NCBI GenBank assembly: GCA_949592205.1
Contig: CATIUR010000012.1
Coordinates: forward strand, 172,001-236,000
Reading direction: 5' to 3'
Source of the DNA: Helichrysum umbraculigerum
Lineage: Eukaryota; Streptophyta; Magnoliopsida; Asterales; Asteraceae
Length of the DNA: 64,000 bases
Notes under the pieces: generated by a model
Told to the model about the DNA's origin: nothing
The model's input: only the letters and a program-made list of their open reading frames with translations
Database searches by the model: none
Translations under genes and position numbers: made by a program
Part shown: one piece after another, positions 36,201 to 48,398 of the stretch
Layout of the letters: each line of letters begins with the position of its first letter
Numbering within the stretch: position 1 is the stretch's first letter

Positions 36201-38390
36201 AAATATCCTGATTCTTGGACTACTTGGCTCGTTAACTTTTCTAGGTAGAAGAATAGAATGTACCAAAATTGACCTCTTTGTAACTCTATGAACATAATAA
36301 AATCTGTGTCTCTATGTATGGATCTAAATATGTTTATGGACTTTTGCTATAAACTCAGAAAAAGGACTCTCGTTGACTTCTGAATGTTTAATACCTGATT
36401 ATATAATTTCATCAAATCTCTGAATGATAAGGAAGTTGCGTCTCTAATATAGTAATACGACTCTCTAATAAACTCAGAGAAAAGGCTTATACGACTCTCG
36501 TTGACTTCTGAATTTTTTAGACCTGATTAAGATATGTCATCAAATTTCTGAATGATAAGGTAATTGTGTCTCTAATATAGTATGGACCTGAAAGATATTA
36601 GTTAATTGTTAAACCCAAATCCTTGTATTTGAAGCAAGATGATATGGCAAATATGCTATTCTTGTTGATTTTTTATGCTCAGAAAAGGACATGTTTATGT
36701 GTTACTGTGGTCCTTTCCCTTGATTGGTATGGATCATGTTGGTGATGCCAAATGCTTTAATATAGTATTGAATATATGATCTTAGATTCTGTTGCTTTCT
36801 AGTGCAGTAAATGGTTTTTCTGAATAAACCAATGTTTTGTGAAAAATTGGTAAACACAATAGAAGAACAAGCAACCAGCAATGGATCTGGGCTAAATTGA
36901 CCAAATGTTCACATTGACCTTTGTATCTATTATTATTATGTCAAGTTTTCCATGGCATGATTTAAAGTATAATGCACTCATCTGCTTATAGTAATCTGAT
37001 TTTCGTTAATCTTTCTAATAGATGTTTTGTAACTATTGTAGGGTAGTTCTATGTTTTGGCAATCCTGTGAAGATGTTTGGACTTTGAAAGAGGTTTCGTG
37101 CTTATAAGCTTCTGCAGCAACAGCAACATCTTGCGCTGAATTTGCTAATGGTTTGTATCAGTAAAGAGTTTACATTCATTGCTAGACTTGAATTATGTTG
37201 GATTTAGCACATATTATGACCGTTAAATATCCGTTTGCACACTATTTCAAACCTGAGCCTTACTGCTGGATCATTGGCAGCTTTAAGCCTTTATTGGTAG
37301 TAACTATTAACCAGCAGAGTCGTGTGTTGACCGTATGCACACAATTGCAATTTTTTGTTTCATCTCAGTGGCTTGCATGATACCTCATTTATTATGATAT
37401 ATTGTCTAACCAAATCAAATAAAAACTTGTACTGAAGTCTATATAAAATGGATTAATTTATACCTTCAACTATAACAGTAAAGCTAATGGCGTATGTTTG
37501 GGCAAATAGTCGAAATTGCACCCACGATATATCAGAGATCTGAAAGAAACGAAAAAAGAAAAATGCAAACTAGATTATTGATTGATAATTATATAATGGG
37601 TTCCGTTAGTCATGTAAAAAGTAGTTCATATATATAAAACCCAATTAAATATCAAAATATGATTTTATATCATTGTGAAACAGGCACTTCTGAACAATGT
37701 TTTAGAGTATTTTGGTGTATGTTTTACATCTAAAATACTCCCATCTATTTGGACCTGATAAGGCAATTAGAATGTGCTCAAAACCCTACCAAGAAGATAT
37801 TTTGACAACTAAAATCAAGAATTAATGTTCTTACTTTCAGGGACTACAATCATTCGCCAATTGGTTAAACAGAGTTTCTTCAAATTGCAGAACATTGATA
37901 AAAAAAACATGCGCACTGTAACGCTAAAGCGCAAGTAGCATTGTGTTTTTTTACGAGAAAAATTTGAAAAAAGAGAGGAAATAACCTGCAAATCCCATAA
38001 TAGAATTTGAGGCTTCATTGTATATATAACTCGTATGCCTTAAAAGATGTTGAAACTATCAGAATACTAATACAATGTTTCACATATGTTCTCTCATAAT
38101 CCTCGGTGTTAATTTCATCATGTGTCTCAATCTACTAGTTAGATAATTTTTCAGATATGCGTAATCTACTTGTTTTTTATGAAGACTTGAAACAAAGGTT
38201 GAAACATCTGGCTTTTGAATGGTTTATTATATTGCTTTGGTGAATGAAAAATACTTGCCACATAGACGGTCAAATAAGTGGTTACATGTTCTTTACATAT
38301 AGGAAAATTTTATTAGTAAAACAAAAGAGTGTTATGTACAACCGATATGTCCCATTGGGAGCAACCACCTATTTGGGGTATTTGAATATG
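33267..38390. other. Long non-coding stretch, possibly SmB 3' UTR intron, with a tandem repeat
   Basis: No gene recognised. A strong donor (ATG|GTATGTGTAC at 33288) just after the stop and an acceptor near 37041 (CTATTGTAG) would give a 3' UTR intron of about 3.75 kb; this is a guess. A duplicated segment of roughly 105-120 bases lies at about 36350-36455 and 36468-36580 (shared ACTCTCGTTGACTTCTGAAT and CTGAATGATAAGG). Short open frames such as 33844-34026 and 37195-37380 show no motif. Confidence 0.4.
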
Positions 38391-41300
38391 CAATCCTAAT
38401 TCGCAAACACCTCCTAAGATGGATATAATGCATTACAAAAAGAGAACAAAATGAGCAAGTCTTGAGCATTCTTTTCGAGAACTGCAGCTTCAAACTCCAG
38501 ATTCAAAGTTCAAACCTTCAACAAGTGCAGCCAAAAATCAACTACTATATTGAATCAAGGCATATATCGCATCTGTTGTGGGAAACAATCTGCAGTGTCA
38601 ACCTGGTATTATGCCCCATAATAACATGTACACCCATAAAATCCATTTCTGCAAACGTCCTTTGTCTTATAACTTTTATTGTATCTAAACTGCAGAACCA
38701 AAGGAGCAAGTTTAAACTCCATAGGCTGCAACTCTGCTACTATTTTTGGGGAAGTGCCACGGTGCGTCCTCAAATTACTCGACTGATTCAGTTTTTAATA
38801 CAACCTTTTAATCTACGTCTGCTCTGACACTAAGTCCTTACAGCATCACTCCATTTTGTAGCAGCTGGACTTGGTAGATACACCAACACCAAAGGCAATA
38901 GCTGAAAATCACCTGGAAAATATTATTTTTAACAGTGGATGTTATGGCAACTGTCAAGAGTTCATAGACTAACCGTAGCTGAGCAGCACTACAGAGCAGC
39001 ATTATAAGGAGCTGGATGATTTACAGCCATGACCATATAGCCCGCTTTATAAGCCAAACCAGAGACACCACTTTCCTCACTCTGCTATGTAGTAATGGAA
39101 GGTATATATGAATAGGACAACACTCTTCAGCTTTCAGCAATTCCATACAGATGGATGTTCTGCACAAATTACTAATCCATGACTGTAGCTAAAATAAACC
39201 CTCCCCGAAGTGTGTGACCCATAATAATTTATATATGAACCGAAGCGCCATGTTAAGGGAATACCAGCTTAAACACTGGTCAGCACTACAAACCAAAGAA
39301 GCATCTGCACTTGACCTTTTTTTTGGTAGTGACTATCAACCAGCAGCCCTATACTTGAACCAAGACCGTATCAGCATCTCTACATCCCTCTACCTAGTGC
39401 TGATACCATTTACATGTTTGACCCATTTCAAATAATAAATCACAGAGTAGCAACAAAACACACAGTACATCACTATATAACAGCAGTGCTTACTCAAACC
39501 ACCATCAAATCATACTACTACAATTTATAGGGATCAAAACCTTAACTAATAAGGACTTGGTCCAGATCATACAAATCTCATCATTTGTTTTAAAGGTCAC
39601 ATATTTTTCTTAGAATGCGTAAAGTCTGTTTGCCCAATCCACAACTCCATGACCAAGCCAAAACAAAATTAGATTACTTTGCATACTTGTATCTACATGG
39701 GGCAGACTATAAATTGAATATACTCAAATGCCATTATACCTACTTCTTATAGTCTGTAGATGTAAAATATAATTATACATTATATCAGCTCATAGAGAAA
39801 GAAACACAAACAAGAGCAGTAAACAGAACTGAGATAAGGAACGGAAAATATTAAAGAAACTAGCCAATAAAATAATTAACATTTCCAACTGACGAAAACT
39901 TATAAAGCCTACTATATTACTATTCACTGTGTTAATCTCACAATGTAATAAGACCAACTTCACATTGCATTCCATCTATCACATCGACAACAAATGTTTA
40001 ATATACCCTTGACAAAAAACAAAAGCATCTACTATTCAGGATTGTCATTCCAACGAGATCCTAGAGCGTAAGATTCAGAGTATCCGAATTCCCTCTCGTA
40101 ACTTCCTCACCACGAGCAGCCAAAATATCCTCAATGCTCCCTTTCTCACCAAAAATCCCCAAATGATCAGCAATCAAATGGTAGTTATTACAAACACCAC
40201 ACCGAGCCGCCACCACACCCTTTTCATACGATTCACGTGAAATCGTCTTCACCGATCTCGTCTCACATACTTTGCAAGTGAACATCATGGCCATATCATG
40301 TCTAGGAGATACCTTAAGTTCAGATTTAGCAGTAAACGTGACCACATTATTTGGAGCACTTGAATAAGCAATCCTAATTCACAAACACCTCCTACGATGG
40401 ATATAATGCATTACGAAAAGAGAAAAAAATGATCAAGTCTTGAGCATACTTATCTAGAACTGCAGCTTCGAACTCGAGATTCAAAGTTCAAACCTTCAAC
40501 AAGTGCAGCCAAAAATCAACTACTATATTGAATCAAAGCATATATTGCATCTGTTGTGGGAAGCAATCTGCAGTGTCAACCTACTATTATGCCCCATAAT
40601 AACATGTACACCCATAAAATCCATTTGTGCAAACGTCCTTTGTCTTATAACTGTTATAGTATCTAAACTGCAGAACCAAAGGAGCAAGTTTATACTCCTA
40701 TGTCCTTACATCCTCACTCCATTTTGCAGCAGCTAGATTTGGTAAAAACACCAATACCAAAGGCTAAAGCTGAAATTCACCTGAAAAATATTATTTTGAA
40801 CAGTGGAAGTTATGGCACTGTCAAGACAAACAAGTTCACAGACTAACCGTAGCTCAGTAGCACCAGAGCAGTAGCATAAGGTATTGGATAATATACAGTC
40901 ATGACCAAATAGCCCACGTAATAAGCCAAACTAGTGACACCACTTTCCTCACTCTGCTTCTGTGGTAATGGAAGCCATATATGAATAAACCAATACTCTT
41001 AGCTTTCAGCAATTCCTTACAGATATTGATGTACTGCAAAAATTTCTAATCTATGACAGTAGCTAAATACACCCTCCCCAAGGTGTGTGACCCATAATTT
41101 TATATAAGAACCGAAGCGCCATGTAAAGGCAATACCAGCTTAAACACTGATATCAGCACTACGAACCAAAGAAGCAGCTGCACTTGACCATTTTTTTGGT
41201 AGTGACTTATCAACCAGCAGCCATATAGTTGAACTAAGACTCGTATCAGCATATCTACACCCCTCTACCTAATGCTGCAATACCCATTTACCCATTTGAC

Positions 41301-42260
41301 CCGTTTCAAATAACAAATCATATAGTGGCAACAGAAACACATTACATCCCTATATAACAGCTGTGTTTATTCAAACAACCATCAAATCATACTAACATAA
41401 AATACTACAATAAAAGCAATATACATATGGATATGCACTTGAGTGACAAGTTATAAGGATCAAAACCTTAACTAATAAGGACTTGATCCACATCAACACA
41501 AATCTTATCATAAGTTTCAAAGGCAAGATATCTTTCTTGAAATGTGAAAAGTCTGTGTCCCCAATCCACAACTCCGTGACAAAACCGAAACACGATTAGA
41601 TTACTTTAGATACTTGTATCCACATGGGCAGACTATAAATTGAATATACTCAAATGCCATCTTAACTACTTCTTACAGTCTGTATATATATTGGCTGATA
41701 GAGAAAGAAACACAAACAAAAGCAGTAAATAGAAGAACTGAGATGAGGAACAAATAATATCAAAGAAAGTAGCATAAATTAAAATATTTTCGAACTAACC
41801 GAAACTTATACAGCCTAACATTTTACTATTCACTGTGTTAATCCCACAATGTAATAAGACCAACTTCATATTGCATTCTGTCTATTACATCAAAAACAAA
41901 TGCTTAATTATACCCTTACCAAACAACAAAAGCATCTAATATTCAAGATTTTGTCATTCCAACGAGATCCTCAAGCGTAAGATTCAACGTATCCGAATTC
42001 CCTCTCCTAACTTCCTCACCACGAGCAGCCAAAATATCCTCAATGCTCCCTTTCTCACCAAAAATCCCCAAATGATCAGCAATCAAATGGTAGTTATCAC
42101 AACCACCGCACCGAGCCACCACCACACCCTTCTCATACGATTCACGCGAAATCGTCTTCACCGATCTCGTCTCACATACTTTGCAAGTGAACATCATGGC
42201 CATATCATGTCTTGGAGATACCTTAAGTTCAGATTTAGCAGCGAACGTGACCTCACTATC
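38391..42260. repeat. Tandem segmental duplication, unit about 1.98 kb
   Basis: Unit A (38391 to about 40350) and unit B (40369 to about 42260) align along their length with an offset of 1978 bases. For example, CAATCCTAATTC opens both and GGATATAATGCATTAC follows in both. Many substitutions and small indels separate them, so the event is old. The unit holds the 3' flank of the zinc-ribbon gene plus most of its last exon. Confidence 0.9.
40061..40345 (-). pseudogene. Truncated tandem copy of the DNL-type zinc-ribbon gene
   Basis: About 94 codons almost identical to the zinc-ribbon domain of the neighbouring gene, including CKVC, a second Cys pair (CGVC) and HLIADHLG. It has no ATG, no targeting peptide and no first exon. 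A CTC TAG end replaces the last nine residues of the parent. The open frame ends upstream exactly where duplication unit A ends. The zinc ligands are kept, but with no start codon or promoter I call it a pseudogene; capture by another transcript cannot be excluded. Confidence 0.8.
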
Positions 42261-42678
42261 GTTGATTACAGCAGGTTGATCAGTAGTCACTGAATTCTCG
42301 ATTTTGTTTAAAATCGAAGCTTCCGAAAATGTTCTTGTTTGTCTTTTGAAAAATTGTTCACCACGAAGAAATGAATTAACAGTTGCAAGAAACTGAGGTG
42401 ATGAATCTGTACAACATATACATACATACATGATTTAATAACATAAAGATCAATTTAAACATATGGAATGATCAATTGAATATAAATAATACTAGGAATC
42501 ATATAAAAGAAAGTATCCTAGGGTTTCAATTAGTTGGTAGGTTCGTTCATGAAAAAATAGATATATGAATATGGATGAAAAGTGAGATACCTGCACGGAA
42601 AGAGAGATGATTAGGTTGTTTGGAGATGTTGGTTGTGATGAGAGAAAGTAATCGCCGTTGCATTCTCCAGGCCGCCAT
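41943..42678 (-). CDS. DNL-type zinc-ribbon protein, Zim17/HEP-like, two exons
   Basis: Exon 1 42678-42591 and exon 2 42406-41943, joined across a GT..AG intron (donor CAG|GTATCT, acceptor TTGTACAG), give 183 residues. Residues 1 to about 60 are basic, hydroxylated and poor in acidic residues (MAAWRMQRRLLSLITTN), typical of a mitochondrial targeting peptide, so an organellar location is inferred. The zinc ribbon has C104-C107 and C129-C132, followed by HLIADHLG, the DNL motif region. Family knowledge: Zim17 (Hep1) keeps matrix Hsp70 soluble and helps protein import; plants have several organellar members. The start ATG sits in a purine-rich context and gives the targeting peptide; the gene looks intact. 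A truncated copy lies 1.6 kb downstream. Confidence 0.9.
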
Positions 42679-43814
42679 GACTAATCAAGAAGAAGAAGAA
42701 AGAAAGCTCAGAAAATAACTGACTATACAATGAAACGACGATATGAAGAATATAAAAAAGTCTCCGAGGAGGCTTGGGGGAAAAGTTTACAAATTTAATT
42801 ACTTAATTACTAAGATAGTTTTTTTTTCTCGTAAGATTCAGATCTTACCGGGGTAACTCCCTTTTACCGAAAAAAAAAAAGGTTTTAAAATGGTATTAGT
42901 TGACGCAAGTGATTTTATGAAGTAATACTATAACATAAATTAACGTTTTTATTAAAAGCATCCACATTAATCAAAAGCTTTACAAAACTTTTTTGTGAAA
43001 TTTATGACATGTTAGTAAAAAAGCTTTACAAAAAAGTTGTATCTAATGAAAAAAAAGTTTTCAAAGCTTTTCTTTTCAAAATCTACGCACTCAAATAATC
43101 TTTTTAAAAATTACATACACAAATAATCAAATAAGCTGGTACTCAAAAATTTGAGATTTCTCAAGCTTTACAATAAAAAATTCTTTGTCTCAATAAGAAA
43201 AAGTTTTTTAAAAACTTTTCTACACAAAAAGCTTTAAAGAAAGCTATCATTAGAGATTTAGAGATGCTCTAAATTTTAGATTATAAATGACCCTTGTTTA
43301 TAAATAAGGCTGTAAAAATAACACGTGCAATTTAATGCGTATTATATTTTCCTAATGTATTTCCTTGTTTATAAATAAGGCTGTATAATAACACGTGCAA
43401 TTTAATGCGTATTATATTTTTCTAATATATTAATTTCAAAATCCACATGAAATTTAATAAATTTCCATAAGTTTTCAAATACAAGTTCTTAAACCTTTTA
43501 AGTTTGAATACATTGTTAACATGTAGATTATTTTGTAAGTTTATTTTAAGAGTTTACATTTTGAAAGATTAATTTTTTATGAATATCTATTTTTTGCGCT
43601 TTTTCCAAACATGAATAGTTGATATAGTTCTTTAAAATTTAGAATCTCAATATTTAAAAATCCTTTAAAATTTTGTTGATAAACACACCTATATTCTAGT
43701 TCTCTATATGTCTTAAATTTATGGGAGGTGATAAATACAACAAAAAAAAAATATTCATACACCAAATTATGCTATAGTGTATTTGTACTATAAGCAGAAA
43801 TAGTTGGACAGTAT
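42679..43814. other. Promoter side of the zinc-ribbon gene and intergenic DNA
   Basis: No gene. A 71-base tandem duplication lies at 43292-43362 and 43363-43431 (shared CCTTGTTTATAAATAAGGCT and ACACGTGCAATTTAATGCG). At 43725-43813 a dispersed repeat also found near 30880 begins; element III is inserted in it. Confidence 0.6.
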
Positions 43815-45300
43815 TGTGACACCCGCTAATTTAGGACTATTATTAGTGCATAAACTATTTGTAATTACGTGTATTTAGTATTATATTAATCTAAATAAAC
43901 GTAACTTTCTGTGTAATTACATACACGAAACGCGATTCGTATAAATCGTACATTTATGAACCGGACGAGGTCCGACACTATTTACTATGGACGTTGGTGA
44001 CAAACTGTTAAAATAATGTGGATTTATCCAAACAAACATTATTTACCTTAATATATTGCGAGAATATATTACACGTATTAAATATCGTATAAAACACTCG
44101 GTACGTGACGAAAACGCGTGGAACGCGCTCGACACACGAAATAAACTTAAGTTATATTTTTATAACTTCATAATAAGTATTTTGATAAAATACTTTGGTT
44201 AAAAATATCGCGATTACACACGTACCACTAAAACGTTTGAAAACGTTACACGACTCGAATAAAAGTACAAATTCGTAACTAACAACCATATGAGACCCGA
44301 AATATATTTTAATAACTTAAAATATGTTACTTGAGCAAAACTTTTATCAGAAATATTGTATTTTAAATCGTTAACAAAACGTATTATATAAAACGTTATA
44401 CGGTTGATTAAAACGTAAAACGATCGGGTAATCGAAAACGAGGCAATACGCAAACTTGAAAAATGATTAAACACACCCATCTAGTGAGTAGGACCCACTG
44501 AAAACCGGACAAAGGGGGAGGCAAGGTGTGCCATACCCCTTTGCCTCTTTGACTCTCTCAAAACCCACCTCACCCTCACCTCACCTCACTCATTCTTCTC
44601 CCTTTTACACTCCACACCCTCCCTACTCTCTCTCCCTCTCTTCTCTGAGTTTTTGATCAGCCCCAAGACAACCACCATCATCCACCATTGGCCACCACCT
44701 CACTCTTGAAGGAAAAACGAAGCCGAAGACACCAAAATGATCACCTACGCGTGTACATCACTTCTACCGTCTCCATTTCTTCATACACCATTGTGAGGCT
44801 TCAAAACTCTTAAACTTTACTTACATAATGTTTATTTACATGTTATGTTGCTTATTTAACTAGTTAATGTCCAAATACCATGTCGAAAAACATTTTAAAA
44901 CATAAAAACGAACATCACAGAATCTGTCTCAGGAAAACAGCCTCACGAAAATAATCATACAAAATCGTATACTTAAGATAAATGTATGAAACCAACGCCA
45001 AAATCTTCGTATTTTCGTTGTCTACAACTTCGTGTTTTGCTCGAAGCTTAGAAATACACCCATTCTCCTAGAAAACCCGATTCGTGAGACTATCACTGTT
45101 TTGGCCGGATTTCGGACCCGACATCTTCTCGATTTTATTTAACTAACTTAGAAACTCCCATAGTCCTTGGTAAAAATATGTAAGGTACTAGAGACCTAGT
45201 AGAACATGTGGTAATTTTTGCAGAACTTAAATCGGAATAGAAATGAGTCAAAATAAATGGTGAAACAAACAATTAAACGGAAACGAACAATCTCAGACCT

Positions 45301-45512
45301 GCGACAATACCATTGTCGCATGAACAAAATTCCGAGAATTTATTATCGAATGAACAGTGATCCGACAATCTATTATCGAATGAACAGTGTTACGAGAATC
45401 CATTGTCGTATAAGTCTTCTTCTTTTGCCTACGACAATACCTATTGTCGTATGAACAGTGTCCGAAAATGCCATTGTCGCATGAACAGTGTCCGAGAATG
45501 TCATTGTCGCAC
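45301..45512 (+). repeat. CGACAAT/ATTGTCG palindrome array in element III 5' LTR
   Basis: Spaced units separated by ATGAACAGTG-like spacers. Clear hairpins: TGCGACAAT/ATTGTCGCA around ACC, and ACGACAAT/ATTGTCGT around ACCT. The outer pair is G-C in one and A-T in the other. Other half units read ATTATCG or CATTGTCG. The right LTR copy is at 54384-54596. Confidence 0.85.
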
Positions 45513-45525
45513 GAAATGGAAACTT

Positions 45526-45527
<2 letters not shown>

Positions 45528-45591
<64 letters not shown>

Positions 45592-45669
45592 TACACTAAG
45601 TATCGAATATGTACAACAACTATACCTTATACGACAATACACTTACACGATATACATATTCTTTGAGAC

Positions 45670-45711
<42 letters not shown>
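45528..45711 (+). repeat. Two TA microsatellites in element III LTR
   Basis: Long TA runs at about 45528-45588 and 45671-45711, split by 80 bases. In the 3' LTR the counterpart runs are at about 54616-54663 and, after the inserted Athila LTR, about 56325-56381. Confidence 0.85.
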
Positions 45712-45713
<2 letters not shown>

Positions 45714-47095
45714 TACTTTGCTCGACACAATTAGTACAATAAAACTAATATACTTTGGGAAGTATGCACTACAACTTAAAATACGGATGAGTTTACACTC
45801 AATTTATTATGAGATTACACTCATACATACACGAGATTACACTTGAATCTCTTGACTTAAAAAGACAAGCTTACACTCGCACGAGTTTACACTCGAACGG
45901 ACTTACATCCGAACAACGATTAAGGGTCACATTGCAAATAATCAACTTATGTGTATGCTTTACAAGGTATACAAACACGATGAACTACAATATAATAATA
46001 TTTTAATTATTATTACACCTCCGTCACCAATGGGCTACACTTATTTACCAAATGATTACAAAAGTACAAACAAATACTTGGATATTTCCTAGTTGAGTGG
46101 ACAACTAGCATGGGTGATCCTTCGTGACACCGACTTACTTACTTACTTGCTTAACAACCTTGTGCGTTTCGGACGCCAGAAGGTTGCAGGGTTCGGAGAA
46201 CCAACTTACGGAATTACATCCGATACGTACTTACGGACTTACATCCTCTACACTTGTTTGCTTACACAAACGTACTTGCTAGACTCAGGTGAGTCTTACA
46301 ACCCCGCTTTTACTGTTTTTCTACTTTGGGGTGAGATATTTGCTACCGTTCTACGTATGAACACAAGTACTGAACTGTTTACACTGCTTTTACATGCATT
46401 ACACGAGTTACTTTTATCCACTGAAATCCTCCTATCATAAGTTGTTAGTTATGGACTTAAGCGCGATTACTAGTAAATGGATCCATTTGGGACTGATAAT
46501 CCCTGCTTGGGGTAGTAGCGCTACCACGGATTACACCGTAGAAACAGGCATATTAGTATTTGTTACATATGAGTGTCCGGATAGCTCTCACGGGGGTACG
46601 TGATACTGTACTTGATTGTACCATTCACACTACACTGTTAAGCTTCAACTTGTGAGCTCATGGTAATTGTGTTGACCTACTGATTTACTTACTATGCTCG
46701 AGGGCATTACTGGTACTTACTTGTGGTTCATAATTGATTTACTATACTAAACCTGTAAGATTCACCAACCTTTTGGTTGACACTTTTTAGCATTTATCTC
46801 AGGTACATTACAGCAGTAGGACTGCACACCCTCAGGACTGATAGCTCGAGTCGCATGCATACAAACTTGTAGAGATTCTTTTGCATTACTTTTTGTATAT
46901 CAGTTATGTATTAGAATCTCTAGGAAACCATTTTCGAACTTGAAGCTTGTTATTATGATTCAACAATGTAATACTTTTGTAATATTGTACGACGTTACAT
47001 ATAGATGTCGTTTGCTTTACTTTGGTGATTGATTATTGATTAGTAACACCCAAAGCTTGTTTCTGCGCAACAGTAAATTTGGGGGTGTTACAGAT

Positions 47096-47107
47096 TGGTA
47101 TTAGAAC
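47096..47107 (+). other. Primer binding site of element III (mutated)
   Basis: TGGTATTAGAAC three bases after the 5' LTR, differing at two positions from the TGGTATCAGAGC of elements I and II. Confidence 0.75.
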
Positions 47108-47421
47108 CTAAGGTTATAGCGAACTAGGTTGCATTAGTGGGCCTAGACTATGACCGTTAGGCAGTATTTCCTTATTAGGTATGACTGGTTCAGGGATTAC
47201 ATCATACGACTTTAATTTAACATAGCCTGATCAACTATGTATAATTAAGGAAAGATGGTGTGAAAGCTGAAATGGTTATGTTGAACAGGGATACACTAGT
47301 TGACTCTGACCATGAGAGAAACGGGACCCATAATTGTTTGTGCTAGACACGCTAGGCTATTATATGATATATGTATATATGTATATGATAGGCCTCACTC
47401 ACTAATGCTCTTGCCACAGAA

Positions 47422-48111
47422 ATGGCAGACTCATCATCTAGGCAAACTGCTCGTACACCACCATCTCTCTCTCGCTCACGTCGTAGCCACTCGGAATCCC
47501 TAGTGACTAGACACACTGGTAGCTCACGCCGAGCTAGTCCCTATGCCAATCCTGCCACTACTGGTAACACATCTACTTTGGCTCGCCATCGAGCAATCGC
47601 TCATCAATGGAGCTGGTTACCTGCGGCTATGGCCACCTGGAGGATTGAAGAACACATTGAGATCCCCGACGATGTTGGAGAATTTTCAACTATGGATTTC
47701 TCTCCGTACACACAAGAACCAACACATCTCACTGTTCCGGTGCTAGCTGCTCGAGTACATCGTCATGAGAGCAGGCTACACAACATAGAAATCGAGCTTC
47801 AAGAAACTCGAGAAAACTGGATGCTAACGGCTCAGGGCCGCATTGCACAAATCTACTTAGATCAGGAAGATCTGTCTGTAACTGTTAACCGTACCCACAA
47901 TCAAATGGAAGACACTGCTGAAACTATGGAAATCGTTCATAATCAAGTTATCGGTAACCGAAATGAGATCTCTGTTTTACAATCAAGGCTGCGAGAATGC
48001 GAAACGCGCCTACGGGAAACCGAGGATGCTCTCAGAATGGTCACCAGACTTGCTGAATCTGTGGACCACCTAACCTCTCTGCTACCACGACTGAATCTAC
48101 ACCGAGATTAG
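47422..48111 (+). CDS. Extra leader ORF of element III (229 residues, coiled-coil)
   Basis: An intact ORF from ATG 47422 to TAG, between primer site and gag and separated from gag by about 290 bases. Residues 1-40 are Ser/Arg-rich; 105-225 show heptad-like spacing with many Glu, Arg, Asn and Leu (VHRHESRLHNIEIELQ, LQSRLRECETRLRETEDAL), suggesting a long coiled coil. No enzymatic motif or membrane segment. It is not gag: the gag domain follows separately. A decayed relative sits at the same place in element I. Family knowledge: an ORF upstream of gag is known in Ogre-type elements; I do not know one for Del/Tekay elements. Its frame is whole although gag of the same copy has three stops. Function unknown; an RNA- or Gag-binding accessory protein is only a guess. 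Confidence 0.75.
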   Translation: MADSSSRQTARTPPSLSRSRRSHSESLVTRHTGSSRRASPYANPATTGNTSTLARHRAIAHQWSWLPAAMATWRIEEHIEIPDDVGEFSTMDFSPYTQEPTHLTVPVLAARVHRHESRLHNIEIELQETRENWMLTAQGRIAQIYLDQEDLSVTVNRTHNQMEDTAETMEIVHNQVIGNRNEISVLQSRLRECETRLRETEDALRMVTRLAESVDHLTSLLPRLNLHRD

Positions 48112-48398
48112 TGTAGTATTTACTATGTAAACCAACTAGCTAACTTTTGTAAACTCTAGTAATTCGACCGGATGTAACAATTCCCGGCACCTTTTGTAAA
48201 CTCTGAAGTTTGTAACCATTCGAACTCGTATTCTGTAATCTTTTGAAACTCGTACCTTATAATCAAATTTTATTATCTAATGAATTATGATTATCGTTTC
48301 GTACTGTTGCATATTACCTCATTATAAATATGCATATGTGATATATCATAATTTTGTGCAAATATCTGACATGCCTCATTTCCTTGTTATTCAGCACT

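Larger units (their letters stand above)
43815..47092 (+). repeat. Element III 5' LTR (3278 bp)
   Basis: Starts TGTGACACCC, ends GGGTGTTACA. A pyrimidine-rich leader-like segment lies at about 44530-44650. It contains the palindrome array (45301-45512), two TA microsatellites (about 45528-45588 and 45671-45711) and a cluster of TTACACTC repeats (about 45790-45910). Confidence 0.93.

Noticed and set aside
38462..38827. A gene in duplication unit A with a relative at 40503-40736 in unit B
   Set aside because: The two frames diverge by frameshifts and stops as neutral flanking DNA would; no motif.
45488..45742. Open frames made of repeated Tyr-Ile across the TA microsatellites (also 45373-45642, 54377-54718 and 54552-54815)
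   Set aside because: They exist only because TA repeats contain no stop in that frame; no start context or motif.
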